NCBI GenBank assembly: GCA_045601805.1
Contig: JAZSAJ010000031.1
Coordinates: 1-14,926, forward strand
Direction: 5' to 3'
DNA length: 14,926 bases
From: SIG607 sp045601805
Lineage (GTDB): Bacteria > Bacillota > Clostridia > Oscillospirales > Acutalibacteraceae
Made by a program: the position numbers and the translations under genes. The notes under the pieces were generated by a model. The model made no database searches. It was not told the origin of the DNA and saw only the letters and a list, made by a program, of their open reading frames with translations. Shown here in pieces: positions 7,402 to 14,085 of this stretch; positions within the stretch are counted from its first letter, which is position 1, and every line of letters starts with the position of its first letter.

Positions 7402-7908
7402 TTATGTTTCGGACTTTTTATCATCGTCATCGGACAGAGTATCTATCATAAAAACAACAATAACTAAAATTAAGATTATTGCTATTGAAAGATACTTGCC
7501 ACGCGGGTTTTGAATAAAACTTGCCAAATATCCAAGATACGGAATGGTAAAAATAGGTGTGCCAATTATATTTGCTTCATGAACAGGCGAGGCATCTTTA
7601 ACCTTATTTGCGTCGCCTTTGGTTATAAAATAAAGAGCGCCGTTATTTTCAGGTAATATTTCAACAATTCGGTGAGTAGCTGTTGTGGTTTTAGAAATTG
7701 AAAATGTTATTACATCATTAACCTTTAGGTCTTCCGGCTTTATTCTTTTCACATAAATTACCGAGCCCGTTTTATATGTAGGTTCCATTGAAGGTGAAAG
7801 TACGGTAAATACTTTTAATCCAAAAATTCTTACGCCAACCAGCAAAACCGCCAATACAAAAACAAATATCACCAACACATTGGAAACGACTTTTAATAGT
7901 TTTTTCAC
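7402..7908 (-). CDS. sipW: SipW-type (ER-type) signal peptidase I
   Basis: This is a 168-residue membrane peptidase of the archaeal/ER-like S26B class, which in Bacillus (SipW) processes TasA-type matrix proteins. The GTG start at 7908 gives MKKLLK and has only a weak GAGAGAAG before it. An N-terminal anchor (about 7-30) is followed by LSPSMEPT with catalytic Ser40, TATHRI with His79 in place of the bacterial lysine, and ITKGDANKVKD with Asp99 and Asp105. A second membrane segment (about 139-155) ends in an acidic tail SDDDDKK. All family motifs are intact. It starts 15 bases after the tetR stop and precedes three genes with matching SipW-type signals, so enzyme and substrates are linked. Confidence 0.92.
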   Translation of the reverse strand: MKKLLKVVSNVLVIFVFVLAVLLVGVRIFGLKVFTVLSPSMEPTYKTGSVIYVKRIKPEDLKVNDVITFSISKTTTATHRIVEILPENNGALYFITKGDANKVKDASPVHEANIIGTPIFTIPYLGYLASFIQNPRGKYLSIAIILILVIVVFMIDTLSDDDDKKSET

Positions 7909-7923
7909 AACAAATCTTCTCTC

Positions 7924-8520
7924 TTATTCTTTTTTTCCGTCACTCCACACAAGAAACGGCTCCATTGCTGAATAAAGCGTTCTGAAAACATCGTCTGCCG
8001 TTTCGTCGTTATCGGGAATTTCGTTTCGCAAAATTTTAATAATGGTAGAGTATACAATATCTAAGATACGGTTAAACATTCGCCATACATCTGTGCCCGG
8101 TTTAAAGGCAGGGGTAAAACACTCTATAACTTCAGAGTACGCCTTTCTTCTTTTAAGCGGTGAATAGAACTCATAATATTGCGAGTAATAATACTTAATA
8201 AAAAACGAACATTTATCGTAATCAAGAATACTGTTCCAGCAACTTCTAAAAAATATGTGGCACCTTTCATCAATGCCAATGCCTTTTATCTGCATAATAG
8301 GTTGGTATTTTAGAATACAGGCAATAAGTTCACTGTCTATTAAGGCAAATGTTTGTGCAAACAAATCTTCTTTATCTTCAAATGTGCGATAAATATACAC
8401 TTCATTAACGCCGGAATGGGCCGCTATTGCCTTGGTGGTGGCTTTATGAATTCCGTCAGCCGCTACCACATGAATAACGCTTTCCATAAGTTTTATACGC
8501 ATATCATCCTGTTTATTCAT
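7924..8520 (-). CDS. TetR-family transcriptional regulator
   Basis: This encodes 198 residues starting ATG with AGAGGG upstream. Residues ~8-55 are a TetR N-terminal helix-turn-helix domain (ADGIHKATTKAIAAHSGVNE, then VYIYRTFEDKEDLF, the typical recognition helix with Y-x-x-F-x-x-K). The remaining ~140 residues are a helical ligand/dimer domain with no diagnostic motif. It is the first gene of a tight run with sipW (15-base gap), so it most likely controls itself and the secreted-fibre genes, using dyads in its own upstream region. The inducer is not predictable. Confidence 0.9.
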   Translation of the reverse strand: MNKQDDMRIKLMESVIHVVAADGIHKATTKAIAAHSGVNEVYIYRTFEDKEDLFAQTFALIDSELIACILKYQPIMQIKGIGIDERCHIFFRSCWNSILDYDKCSFFIKYYYSQYYEFYSPLKRRKAYSEVIECFTPAFKPGTDVWRMFNRILDIVYSTIIKILRNEIPDNDETADDVFRTLYSAMEPFLVWSDGKKE

Positions 8521-8534
8521 TGTTCCGTCCCTCT

Positions 8535-8588
8535 TTGTAAGTGTTTACTACAAATTTCGGCAAAATAATGCAAACGCCAAGCGTTCGC
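8535..8588 (-). promoter_or_regulatory. Candidate tetR operators and promoter region
   Basis: Two dyads lie upstream of the tetR start. TTGTA...TACAA frames a 19-base site at 8535-8553. GCAAACGC-CAA-GCGTTCGC at 8570-8588 is a 19-base dyad with one mismatch between the arms. On the minus strand TTGGCG and TTATTT with a 17-base spacer give a weak promoter that overlaps the second dyad, which fits autorepression. The promoter call is tentative; the dyads are plain in the sequence. Confidence 0.45.
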
Positions 8589-8648
8589 CAAAGATACAAA
8601 TAACTTTTCGTTATGTTGTTTGCAATTTTCAAAACTTTCTACGCTTTT

Positions 8649-8843
8649 CTAATACTCATTCAGGGGTATAACATTTATAATGCTTTCTTTGCCGCATCGT
8701 TTGCATTTAACGGGCAAATCTTTTATCTCCGTTGTGGGTAATAACCATAAAACTGTATGTTTGGCACACGACGGACAAAGCAGCCGACGGCGTTTAGTTA
8801 CAATTTCGTTAGTTTGCGGTTTTAGTTGTAATGAGTCTTGCAA
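8649..8843 (-). CDS. Cysteine-rich (KTR-like) zinc-ribbon protein
   Basis: This 64-residue protein starts TTG at 8843 with GAGGTG seven bases upstream. After a polar N-terminus comes RRRLLCPSCAKHTVLW and then KCKRCGKESIINV, i.e. two CxxC knuckles about 24 residues apart, ending near the C-terminus. The layout matches the small 'cysteine-rich KTR' family (C-P-x-C...K-T-R...C-x-x-C-x-x-E/K..I-N-V) that is common on mobile elements of Firmicutes, although here the KTR tripeptide reads KHT. Probably a nucleic-acid-binding zinc ribbon; role unknown. It lies upstream of tetR in the same direction and downstream of a strong promoter and a leader terminator. Confidence 0.7.
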   Translation of the reverse strand: MQDSLQLKPQTNEIVTKRRRLLCPSCAKHTVLWLLPTTEIKDLPVKCKRCGKESIINVIPLNEY

Positions 8844-8886
8844 TCAGTATCACCTCGTTTTAACTTGTTCGCGGAAAGAGGTAAAC

Positions 8887-8935
8887 AAAAAAAGACCTGC
8901 ACCACAACCGCAGTTAACGATTGAATGGCACAGGC
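8887..8935 (-). terminator. Strand-specific intrinsic terminator in the leader
   Basis: On the minus strand GCCTGTGCCA (8935-8926) pairs with TGGTGCAGGT (8904-8895) if G-U pairs are allowed, and a seven-T run follows at 8893-8887. The wobble pairs work only in the minus-strand RNA, so the hairpin is directional. It lies about 150 bases beyond the promoter at 9092-9120 and about 45 bases before the start of the KTR-like gene, so it either ends a short transcript or attenuates that gene. Confidence 0.65.
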
Positions 8936-8992
8936 TCTAAGGCGCAGGCGCAGATTAATTTTAAAACATTTATGTATGTTGCTTTTGTTTTC

Positions 8993-9079
8993 CTAAAAAA
9001 TCATTCCAACAACAATTAGGTTTGCTAAAATTACGCACAATATTAAGATTTCATGTTTCCTCTCGCGTTCATCACACAG
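8993..9079 (-). other. Possible 28-codon hydrophobic peptide lacking a standard start
   Basis: Within the leader, one frame reads CDERERKHE followed by a hydrophobic segment ILILCVILANLIVVGMIF and a TAG stop: a charged head plus one membrane helix, like small membrane peptides and type I toxins. The first possible start is CTG at 9079; no ATG, GTG or TTG precedes the charged part (an in-frame TTG falls inside the hydrophobic run). Either the start codon has been lost or a CTG start is used. The region 8844-9224 otherwise holds only the promoter, this frame and the terminator; 9121-9224 is AT-rich and empty. Confidence 0.3.
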
Positions 9080-9091
9080 AAGACTTAACCT

Positions 9092-9120
9092 ATTATATAA
9101 AAAATTTTTTCGTATGTCAA
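9092..9120 (-). promoter_or_regulatory. Perfect-consensus sigma-A promoter
   Basis: On the minus strand TTGACA (9120-9115) and TATAAT (9097-9092) are separated by exactly 17 bases, with an A/T-rich spacer. Transcription would start near 9085 and run left through the small peptide frame, the terminator at 8887-8935 and on to the KTR-like gene. Fully consensus promoters are unusual and suggest strong expression of the leader RNA. Confidence 0.85.
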
Positions 9121-9224
9121 TGTTCTAATTATAAAAAGAAAATTTAAAAACCTCTCTTTTTTTGTGCAGTTTGATAAAAATCTTATGCGTTTTTTATTAA
9201 TAATACTCAAAACTCATTTTTCTA

Positions 9225-12200
9225 TTATAGCCCTGCAACCTGCTTTTTAAGCAGTGCAAGGTCAACAACATCTATTTCCATATTGCCGTTAATATCAACG
9301 GTTATAGGCACTTCGGTGGTTAAGGTTATAAGCCCCGCCACAATCTTTTTAAGCAACGCTAAATCAATAACATCAACCGCACCGTCACCGTTAATGTTGC
9401 CATCTTTCCAATCTTTGCCGTCAAAGTTTTTAACAACTTCACCACAATTTTCACAGCCAAATTCGGTGTAAATTTCGCCGTTTTCTTCCTTAATTACGGG
9501 CGGTGTTATGCGGTGGCCAAGGGCATCAATTTCGCGGTAATCGGTTAAACCGCACGCCAAACAGCGTTTATAATCCGCCCAACCAAATTCTTCGCAGGTA
9601 GGCGCTTTGCCTTGGTAATAATAAAACGCATGGCCCATATCTTTGGCAATACCGCAGTCTTCACAAACCATAAAACAGGTGGTTTTTGTATAATGCCAAC
9701 TGCCTGTACGTATTTTTCCCGCGGTGTCGGTAATCTTTGCTCTGTCTTCCGCCGTACCGCCGTACCAAAGGGTATAAAGCACAGTACCGTTATTAGATGT
9801 ATCACCCTTGCCCACAACCTTTACGGTTTTTGGCAGGTAAATATCGGTAATTTTATCACACTCGGTAAAAGCATAGTCGCCAACATACTCAACGCCTTCG
9901 CAAAACAACACCTTTTCAAGAGCCAAGCACATATAAAACGCTTCGCCCCCAACAGTTTTAACACTTTTTGGTATAATAATTTCCTTTAACGCTCTGCAGT
10001 TAGCAAACGCACGAACACCAACGATTTCAAGCGTTTCGGGCAATTTAATTTCGGGCAGAATTTCGCACCAATAAAAACTGTTTACGCCTATTTCTTTAAG
10101 TCCTTCGTTAAGCGTTACTTTTTCAAGCGAAGTGCAACTATGAAATGCCTCTGCCTCTATAACCTTAACACTTGCTGGAATGGTTATTTTGGTTAATTTA
10201 GATTCTTTAAATGTGCCTTCGCAAATTGTTGTTATTCCCTCGGGTAAAATAACTTCTTTAATGTCGCTTTTATAAAACGCGTGGGCGGCAACAGAAAGAG
10301 TTCCTTCTTTTACCGAATAACTTTCTCCGCTTATACCGTTTGTTTTAATTAAATGGTTGTTTATATAAAGAACTTTATCCTGCCAATTTGCCTCATTACC
10401 ATAAAAAGCGGTGCCGTAAAATGCCTCTTGGCCAATAGCCCTAACAGTATCGGCAATGGTAATTTCAGCAATATCTTTACAGCCGTAAAAGGCATATTTG
10501 CTAATCTTTTTTATGCCTTCGGGTATGTGAATTTCGGTAACTATTTCACCGTTTATATAAAGCGCTTTTGTGTAGTATAGTGGGTTTGAAGAAAGGTCGG
10601 CAAAATCTATTTCGCACCAATCTTTAATGTCTTTTGCGTTTACTTCTTTTAAATTGTTACAACCGTTAAACGCACCAATGCCAATAGTTTCGGGTGTACC
10701 TAAAAAGGTAACTTTTTGCAGTGTACTAACATACTCAAAAGCATATTCGCCAATAGTTTCTATGCTTTCGGGAATAGTAATTTCGGTTATATTGGTGCTG
10801 TGAAAAGCATATTTACCAATTTTTTTAACGGCATTTCCAAGTTTAATGATTTTAGCATCATAACAACCGTTAAATGCATAGTCGCCAATAACTTCAAGGT
10901 TTTCGCCAAGTACAAATTCATTGGCATAGCAACCTTCAAACGCATTGTTTTCAATAACCCTTACTGTGTTTGGCAACACAATTTTATTGTAATTACTGTT
11001 GTATTCAAAAACTTTTTCGCCAATAACCGTAACCGGCAAAGAGTTTATATAAGCAGGAATAGTAAGGCAATCTAAATACTTGTTGGCAATTTTGGTTATT
11101 TTAATTTCACCGTCTTTTTCTTCAAAATGAAGAACCGATACAAAACCGCAGTCACTGCAAACTTCGCCCTCGTAATTGTGGGTAACTTTTCTTTCCCAGT
11201 CACAATTGTTGCAGGTGGTGTCGCAGTCGTTTGTGTATTGGTGTTCGTTTACTTTGCAGGTATCAAAGTGCCAAATATATTCTGCGTCTTTGTAATTATC
11301 AAAGTATTGGTTTTTTTCTTCTTCGGTTCCGCCGTACCAAATGTCAGTAAGGTTTGGCAAACCGCTTAAAGATGTAACAGATTTAACCGATTTCGGCAAA
11401 TAAATTGAACTGCTTTTGCGAACATCGCGAAAAGCATCTGATGCAATAGTAACCGTACCCTCTTTAAAGGCGTGAAAACCGCTTTCGCATTTACGCGCCC
11501 TAATTAAGTGGTTGCCAATGTAAAGTTCGTCGTTAATATAATTTTCTTCGGTGTTGTAAAATACCGATTTTTCAAATCCCGTTGCCGATAAACCGCGCAC
11601 TTCATCGGGTATAACAAATTCGGTAATTTTATCACACTTGCTAAAGGCATCGCCCACCTTTTGAACACTTGCAGGCAGTGTTACCTTTGTAATACCGGTG
11701 GCATCGTTAAATGCGCCGCTGCCAATAGAAAGTGTGCCTTCACGCACGGTAAACGCGCCGGTTACGGTGCTTTTTGCCTTAAATAAGTGTTTGCCTATAT
11801 ACAAAACACCACCACTCCAGTTTCCGCTTGCTTTACCGTAAGCAGTAGCGTCAAATGCTGTGCTTTTGTATGTTCTTAAACTGTCAGGGAGCGAAACTCT
11901 GGCAATAGCATTACAAGCCGAAAAACAAAATGTCGGCAGAGTAGTAACGCCCTCTTTAATAACAAGGTCGGTTATATAGTAACAAGCGTTTAAATCAATA
12001 TACCTGCCTTCGTGTGCGGGTAAAACTATAAGTTTTGTAAGACTTCTTGGCACATAATTTTGCTTATTAAGTTCGCTTTGCGAAGCACCAAAAAGGCGCC
12101 CAAGGTGTGAATTTTCAGTGCCCTTGGCATAAAAAGGCGTGGCAAGGGTTCTAAGCGAAGTGCAACCGGTAAGCGCTCCGTTTTCAACCTTTTGGCAAGA

Positions 12201-12902
12201 ATCGGGCAAAATTAGTTCAGTCAAAGCCGAACAGCCCGAAAATGCCTTTGCATTTACCTCTGTAATTTTATTGCCCATACTAACACTGCGAAGTCCGGTG
12301 CAACCCTCAAACAAACTTGAACCAATAAAAGTAATTTCACTTGGCAAAGAAATGCTTGTCAGTTTTACACAGTTTTTAAACACACCGCCGTTAAGTTTGG
12401 TAATGCTTGATGGCAAATATATACTGCTTAACTTTTTGCAATCTGCAAAAACAAAAGCGCTAACTGTTTTTAAACTTGTTGGCAAACTAACGCTTATAAG
12501 CGCGGTACAACCCGAAAAACATTCATAACCAATTGTGTTTACTCCAAAAGGCACGGTAATGCTTGAAAGGGCGGTGCAGTTTTTAAAGGCATAATCTGCA
12601 ATACAGCGCACACTTCCGGGAATAGTTACGCCGGTTAAACTTGCGCAACCATAAAACGCATATTTTCCAATACGCGTTACACCGTCTTCAATTATAACCT
12701 TGGTAATTGTTTTACCCCAAGGTCCGCCGTTTGAATTATAATCGGCTATTGCGCCTTTACCCGAAATGGTCAAGGTGGTGCCGTCAAGTTCCCAAGTGCA
12801 GTCACCCGTAACACCGTTTGAGGCAGCGAAAGCCGAAAAAGCAAGCGGAAGCGACATAAAAATTATTGCTATTGTTAATAAGAGCGCTAATATTTTTTTC
12901 AT
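9225..12902 (-). CDS. Secreted BspA-type LRR protein with C-terminal dockerin
   Basis: This 1225-residue surface or secreted protein starts ATG with AGGAG upstream. A classical signal peptide (about 1-27, ending AFSAFAAS) is followed by the opening VTGDCTWELDGTTLTISGKG typical of this family. Two long tracts of ~23-residue BspA-type leucine-rich repeats follow (LRR_5; units like IGKYAFYGCASLTGVTIPGS), each broken by inserts such as NWSGGVLYIGKHLF or NWQDKVLYINNHLI and by the spacer WYGGTEEEKN/WYGGTAEDRA. Each tract is closed by a cysteine-rich segment (CNNCDWERKVTHNYEGEVC; CLACGLTDYREI...CENCGEVV). The last ~58 residues are a type I dockerin with two calcium repeats (NINGDGAVDVIDLALLKK and DINGNMEIDVVDLALLKK). 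It probably mediates adhesion or ligand binding and can dock to a cohesin; no cohesin is in this window. Confidence 0.92.
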   Translation of the reverse strand: MKKILALLLTIAIIFMSLPLAFSAFAASNGVTGDCTWELDGTTLTISGKGAIADYNSNGGPWGKTITKVIIEDGVTRIGKYAFYGCASLTGVTIPGSVRCIADYAFKNCTALSSITVPFGVNTIGYECFSGCTALISVSLPTSLKTVSAFVFADCKKLSSIYLPSSITKLNGGVFKNCVKLTSISLPSEITFIGSSLFEGCTGLRSVSMGNKITEVNAKAFSGCSALTELILPDSCQKVENGALTGCTSLRTLATPFYAKGTENSHLGRLFGASQSELNKQNYVPRSLTKLIVLPAHEGRYIDLNACYYITDLVIKEGVTTLPTFCFSACNAIARVSLPDSLRTYKSTAFDATAYGKASGNWSGGVLYIGKHLFKAKSTVTGAFTVREGTLSIGSGAFNDATGITKVTLPASVQKVGDAFSKCDKITEFVIPDEVRGLSATGFEKSVFYNTEENYINDELYIGNHLIRARKCESGFHAFKEGTVTIASDAFRDVRKSSSIYLPKSVKSVTSLSGLPNLTDIWYGGTEEEKNQYFDNYKDAEYIWHFDTCKVNEHQYTNDCDTTCNNCDWERKVTHNYEGEVCSDCGFVSVLHFEEKDGEIKITKIANKYLDCLTIPAYINSLPVTVIGEKVFEYNSNYNKIVLPNTVRVIENNAFEGCYANEFVLGENLEVIGDYAFNGCYDAKIIKLGNAVKKIGKYAFHSTNITEITIPESIETIGEYAFEYVSTLQKVTFLGTPETIGIGAFNGCNNLKEVNAKDIKDWCEIDFADLSSNPLYYTKALYINGEIVTEIHIPEGIKKISKYAFYGCKDIAEITIADTVRAIGQEAFYGTAFYGNEANWQDKVLYINNHLIKTNGISGESYSVKEGTLSVAAHAFYKSDIKEVILPEGITTICEGTFKESKLTKITIPASVKVIEAEAFHSCTSLEKVTLNEGLKEIGVNSFYWCEILPEIKLPETLEIVGVRAFANCRALKEIIIPKSVKTVGGEAFYMCLALEKVLFCEGVEYVGDYAFTECDKITDIYLPKTVKVVGKGDTSNNGTVLYTLWYGGTAEDRAKITDTAGKIRTGSWHYTKTTCFMVCEDCGIAKDMGHAFYYYQGKAPTCEEFGWADYKRCLACGLTDYREIDALGHRITPPVIKEENGEIYTEFGCENCGEVVKNFDGKDWKDGNINGDGAVDVIDLALLKKIVAGLITLTTEVPITVDINGNMEIDVVDLALLKKQVAGL

Positions 12903-12950
12903 ATTTTTCTCCTAAAACAAATATTTCTTATTTTAATAGTACCATAACAA

Positions 12951-12977
12951 CAAAAAAACCGCAAGTTAAACTTGCGG
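12951..12977 (-). terminator. Terminator of the XRE gene
   Basis: CCGCAAGTT and AACTTGCGG (12959-12977) form a self-complementary stem read on the minus strand directly into a seven-T run (12958-12952), four bases past the XRE stop. A 32-base block including this stem (12946-12977) is repeated exactly at 14703-14734 behind the 23S rRNA. Confidence 0.85.
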
Positions 12978-12980
12978 CTC

Positions 12981-13226
12981 TTATATATCATCCAAACCTT
13001 TAAAAAATTCATCGTATGAACAGTTAAATATTTTTCTCAAATTAACGATAACGCTTGCTCTAATATTCAGTTCTCCTGCTTCATACTTTGCATAAGTTGT
13101 TCTGCCAATATCACAACCACGACATTGTAATTCCGCGCACAACTTTTCCTGAGACCAACCCAATTCGTTTCTTAATCTCCGTAAGTTCTCGCCCATATTC
13201 AAATCGCGTCTTATTTTCTGTTCCAT
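12981..13226 (-). CDS. Small XRE-family HTH repressor
   Basis: This 81-residue protein has one domain. After a basic lead, MGENLRRLRNELGWSQEKLC starts the XRE helix bundle and the turn/recognition part reads GRTTYAKYEAGELNIRASVI. There is no extra domain, so it is a repressor-type DNA binder. The ATG at 13226 has GAGGTGG upstream; a later methionine at residue 11 lacks a ribosome site. It is divergent from the SLOG-family gene at 13333, and the shared 106-base gap contains palindromes suitable as its operators. It likely represses itself and the SLOG gene (inferred). Confidence 0.88.
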   Translation of the reverse strand: MEQKIRRDLNMGENLRRLRNELGWSQEKLCAELQCRGCDIGRTTYAKYEAGELNIRASVIVNLRKIFNCSYDEFFKGLDDI

Positions 13227-13243
13227 AAAGCCACCTCACAAAA

Positions 13244-13323
13244 CAATTGACCAATATTGGTTGCAACATTTTGTATTGTATGCTATAATGAATAAAATTA
13301 TTGTCCGCTATACTGGTCAATTG
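13244..13323 (+). promoter_or_regulatory. Promoter and operator dyads between XRE and SLOG genes
   Basis: For the plus-strand gene TTGCAA (13261-13266), a 17-base spacer and TATAAT (13284-13289) with a TGC extension form a strong extended -10 promoter. A perfect 12-base palindrome ACCAATATTGGT (13251-13262) touches the -35 box. CAATTGACCA (13244-13253) recurs inverted as TGGTCAATTG (13314-13323), next to the ribosome binding site. These half-sites bracketing the promoter suggest that the divergent XRE protein binds here, possibly with looping. Confidence 0.7.
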
Positions 13324-13332
13324 GAGGAATTT

Positions 13333-13779
13333 ATGGCAATTTGTACGTTTTTAGGTCACAAACATACCCCCATAGAAATAGAACCCTACCTGCAAGCAAC
13401 ACTTTTTGACTTAATAAAGAATAAAAATGTCACTTCGTTTTATGTTGGAAATCACGGAAATTTTGATTATTTAGTAAGAAAGAACCTAAAATCTTTAAAA
13501 CTAAAATATCCGCAAATTGAATATGCCGTCGTGCTTGCTTATATGCCAAGCAAAAAAAGCGAGCGTGATTTTATGGACTATTCAGACACAATCTATCCTT
13601 GCGGACTTGAATGCACTCCGCCTAAATATGCCATAATTAAGCGCAATAAATGGATGCTAGATAAAGCAGACTATGTTATTACTTATGTAACCACCACTAA
13701 TGTGGGAGGTGCTGCACAGTTTAAATCTTTAGCCGAAAAGAAAGGCAAAACAGTAATCAACCTTGCAACAGATCAATAA
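13333..13779 (+). CDS. SLOG-family (DUF1273-like) nucleotide-binding protein
   Basis: This 148-residue cytoplasmic protein has its ATG at 13333 supported by GGAGG five bases upstream; a longer frame from 13261 would start inside the promoter. Motifs in order: FLGHK (6-10), YVGNHGNFD (37-45), YAVVLAYMPSKK (64-75), DYSDTIYP (82-89) and a late TNVGGAAQF (122-130). These are the Rossmann-like elements of SLOG/DUF1273 proteins, which are thought to bind nucleotides or nucleotide-derived ligands. There is no effector domain, so it is a stand-alone sensor or processing enzyme. It is the only clear gene on the plus strand and is paired divergently with an XRE regulator, which suggests regulated expression. 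Its exact ligand is unknown. Confidence 0.8.
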   Translation: MAICTFLGHKHTPIEIEPYLQATLFDLIKNKNVTSFYVGNHGNFDYLVRKNLKSLKLKYPQIEYAVVLAYMPSKKSERDFMDYSDTIYPCGLECTPPKYAIIKRNKWMLDKADYVITYVTTTNVGGAAQFKSLAEKKGKTVINLATDQ

Positions 13780-13783
13780 AATT

Positions 13784-13822
13784 AAAAGCCCGTCCTTATG
13801 CGTTGTACAGTTAAGGACAGTA
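13784..13822 (-). repeat. 38-39 base repeat with GTCC/GGAC stem, copy A
   Basis: Read on the minus strand this is TACTGTCCTTA...TAAGGACGGGCTTTT: a 7-bp stem followed by GGGCTTTT. A related copy lies at 14649-14686 in the opposite orientation, about 80 percent identical by eye with one gap. Here it abuts the left arm of the large palindrome and the end of the SLOG gene. It could act as a terminator on the minus strand. Confidence 0.55.
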
Positions 13823-13962
13823 AAAAGGCCCCCTTGTGTAAAGGGGGCTGGATTTTTGCAAAGCAAAAAGACTGGGGGATTGTTAAGTGCAGATGACCAA
13901 CAATCCCTCCGTCAAAAATCAAAGATTTTTGCCACCTCCCTTTACACAAGGGAGGCTTTTTA
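13822..13962. repeat. MITE-like long imperfect palindrome
   Basis: The arms 13825-13851 and 13932-13958 are 27 bases each and pair almost fully (CCTTGTGTAAAGGG on the left answers CCCTTTACACAAGG on the right), with differences that mostly preserve pairing as G-U. A second inner pair (about 13852-13884 with 13899-13931) continues the hairpin around a short central loop. The whole element folds into one ~140-base stem. The right arm ends in GGCTTTTTATTTTG, so it can also stop transcription of the SLOG gene. Frames translated from it (PPLCKGRW, PPLHKGAF) are recurrent spurious predictions, not genes. No transposase is present. Confidence 0.75.
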
Positions 13963-13987
13963 TTTTGTCTCATACCGTAACAAGCAG

Positions 13988-14018
13988 GGAAAATGTATAT
14001 CACATTTTCCACTTTTTA
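13988..14018 (+). terminator. Second hairpin terminator after the SLOG gene
   Basis: GGAAAATGT (13988-13996) and ACATTTTCC (14002-14010) form a 9-bp stem with a 5-base loop, followed by ACTTTTTAGG on the plus strand. It may be part of the MITE-like element's right flank or a separate terminator. The remainder of 14019-14085 shows nothing distinct. Confidence 0.5.
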
Positions 14019-14085
14019 GGGGAACCTAAAACCCTTTTCTAAACAAATATCATCTATTCGATAAATTGGAATTTATACTTCTATT

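Noticed and set aside
7890..7908. ATG start for the SipW-like gene
   Set aside because: No ATG lies in a suitable position; GTG at 7908 gives the expected basic start MKKLLK before the membrane anchor.
9612..11369. Plus-strand frames (75-125 residues) opposite the LRR gene
   Set aside because: Antisense shadows caused by the regular LRR repeats; no ribosome sites or domains.
13784..13962. CRISPR array
   Set aside because: There are inverted arms and two dispersed repeat copies, but no series of direct repeats with spacers.
13763..14029. Open frames of 76-88 residues with PPLCKGRW/PPCVKGAG motifs
   Set aside because: They arise on both strands from the palindromic repeat and do not represent genes.
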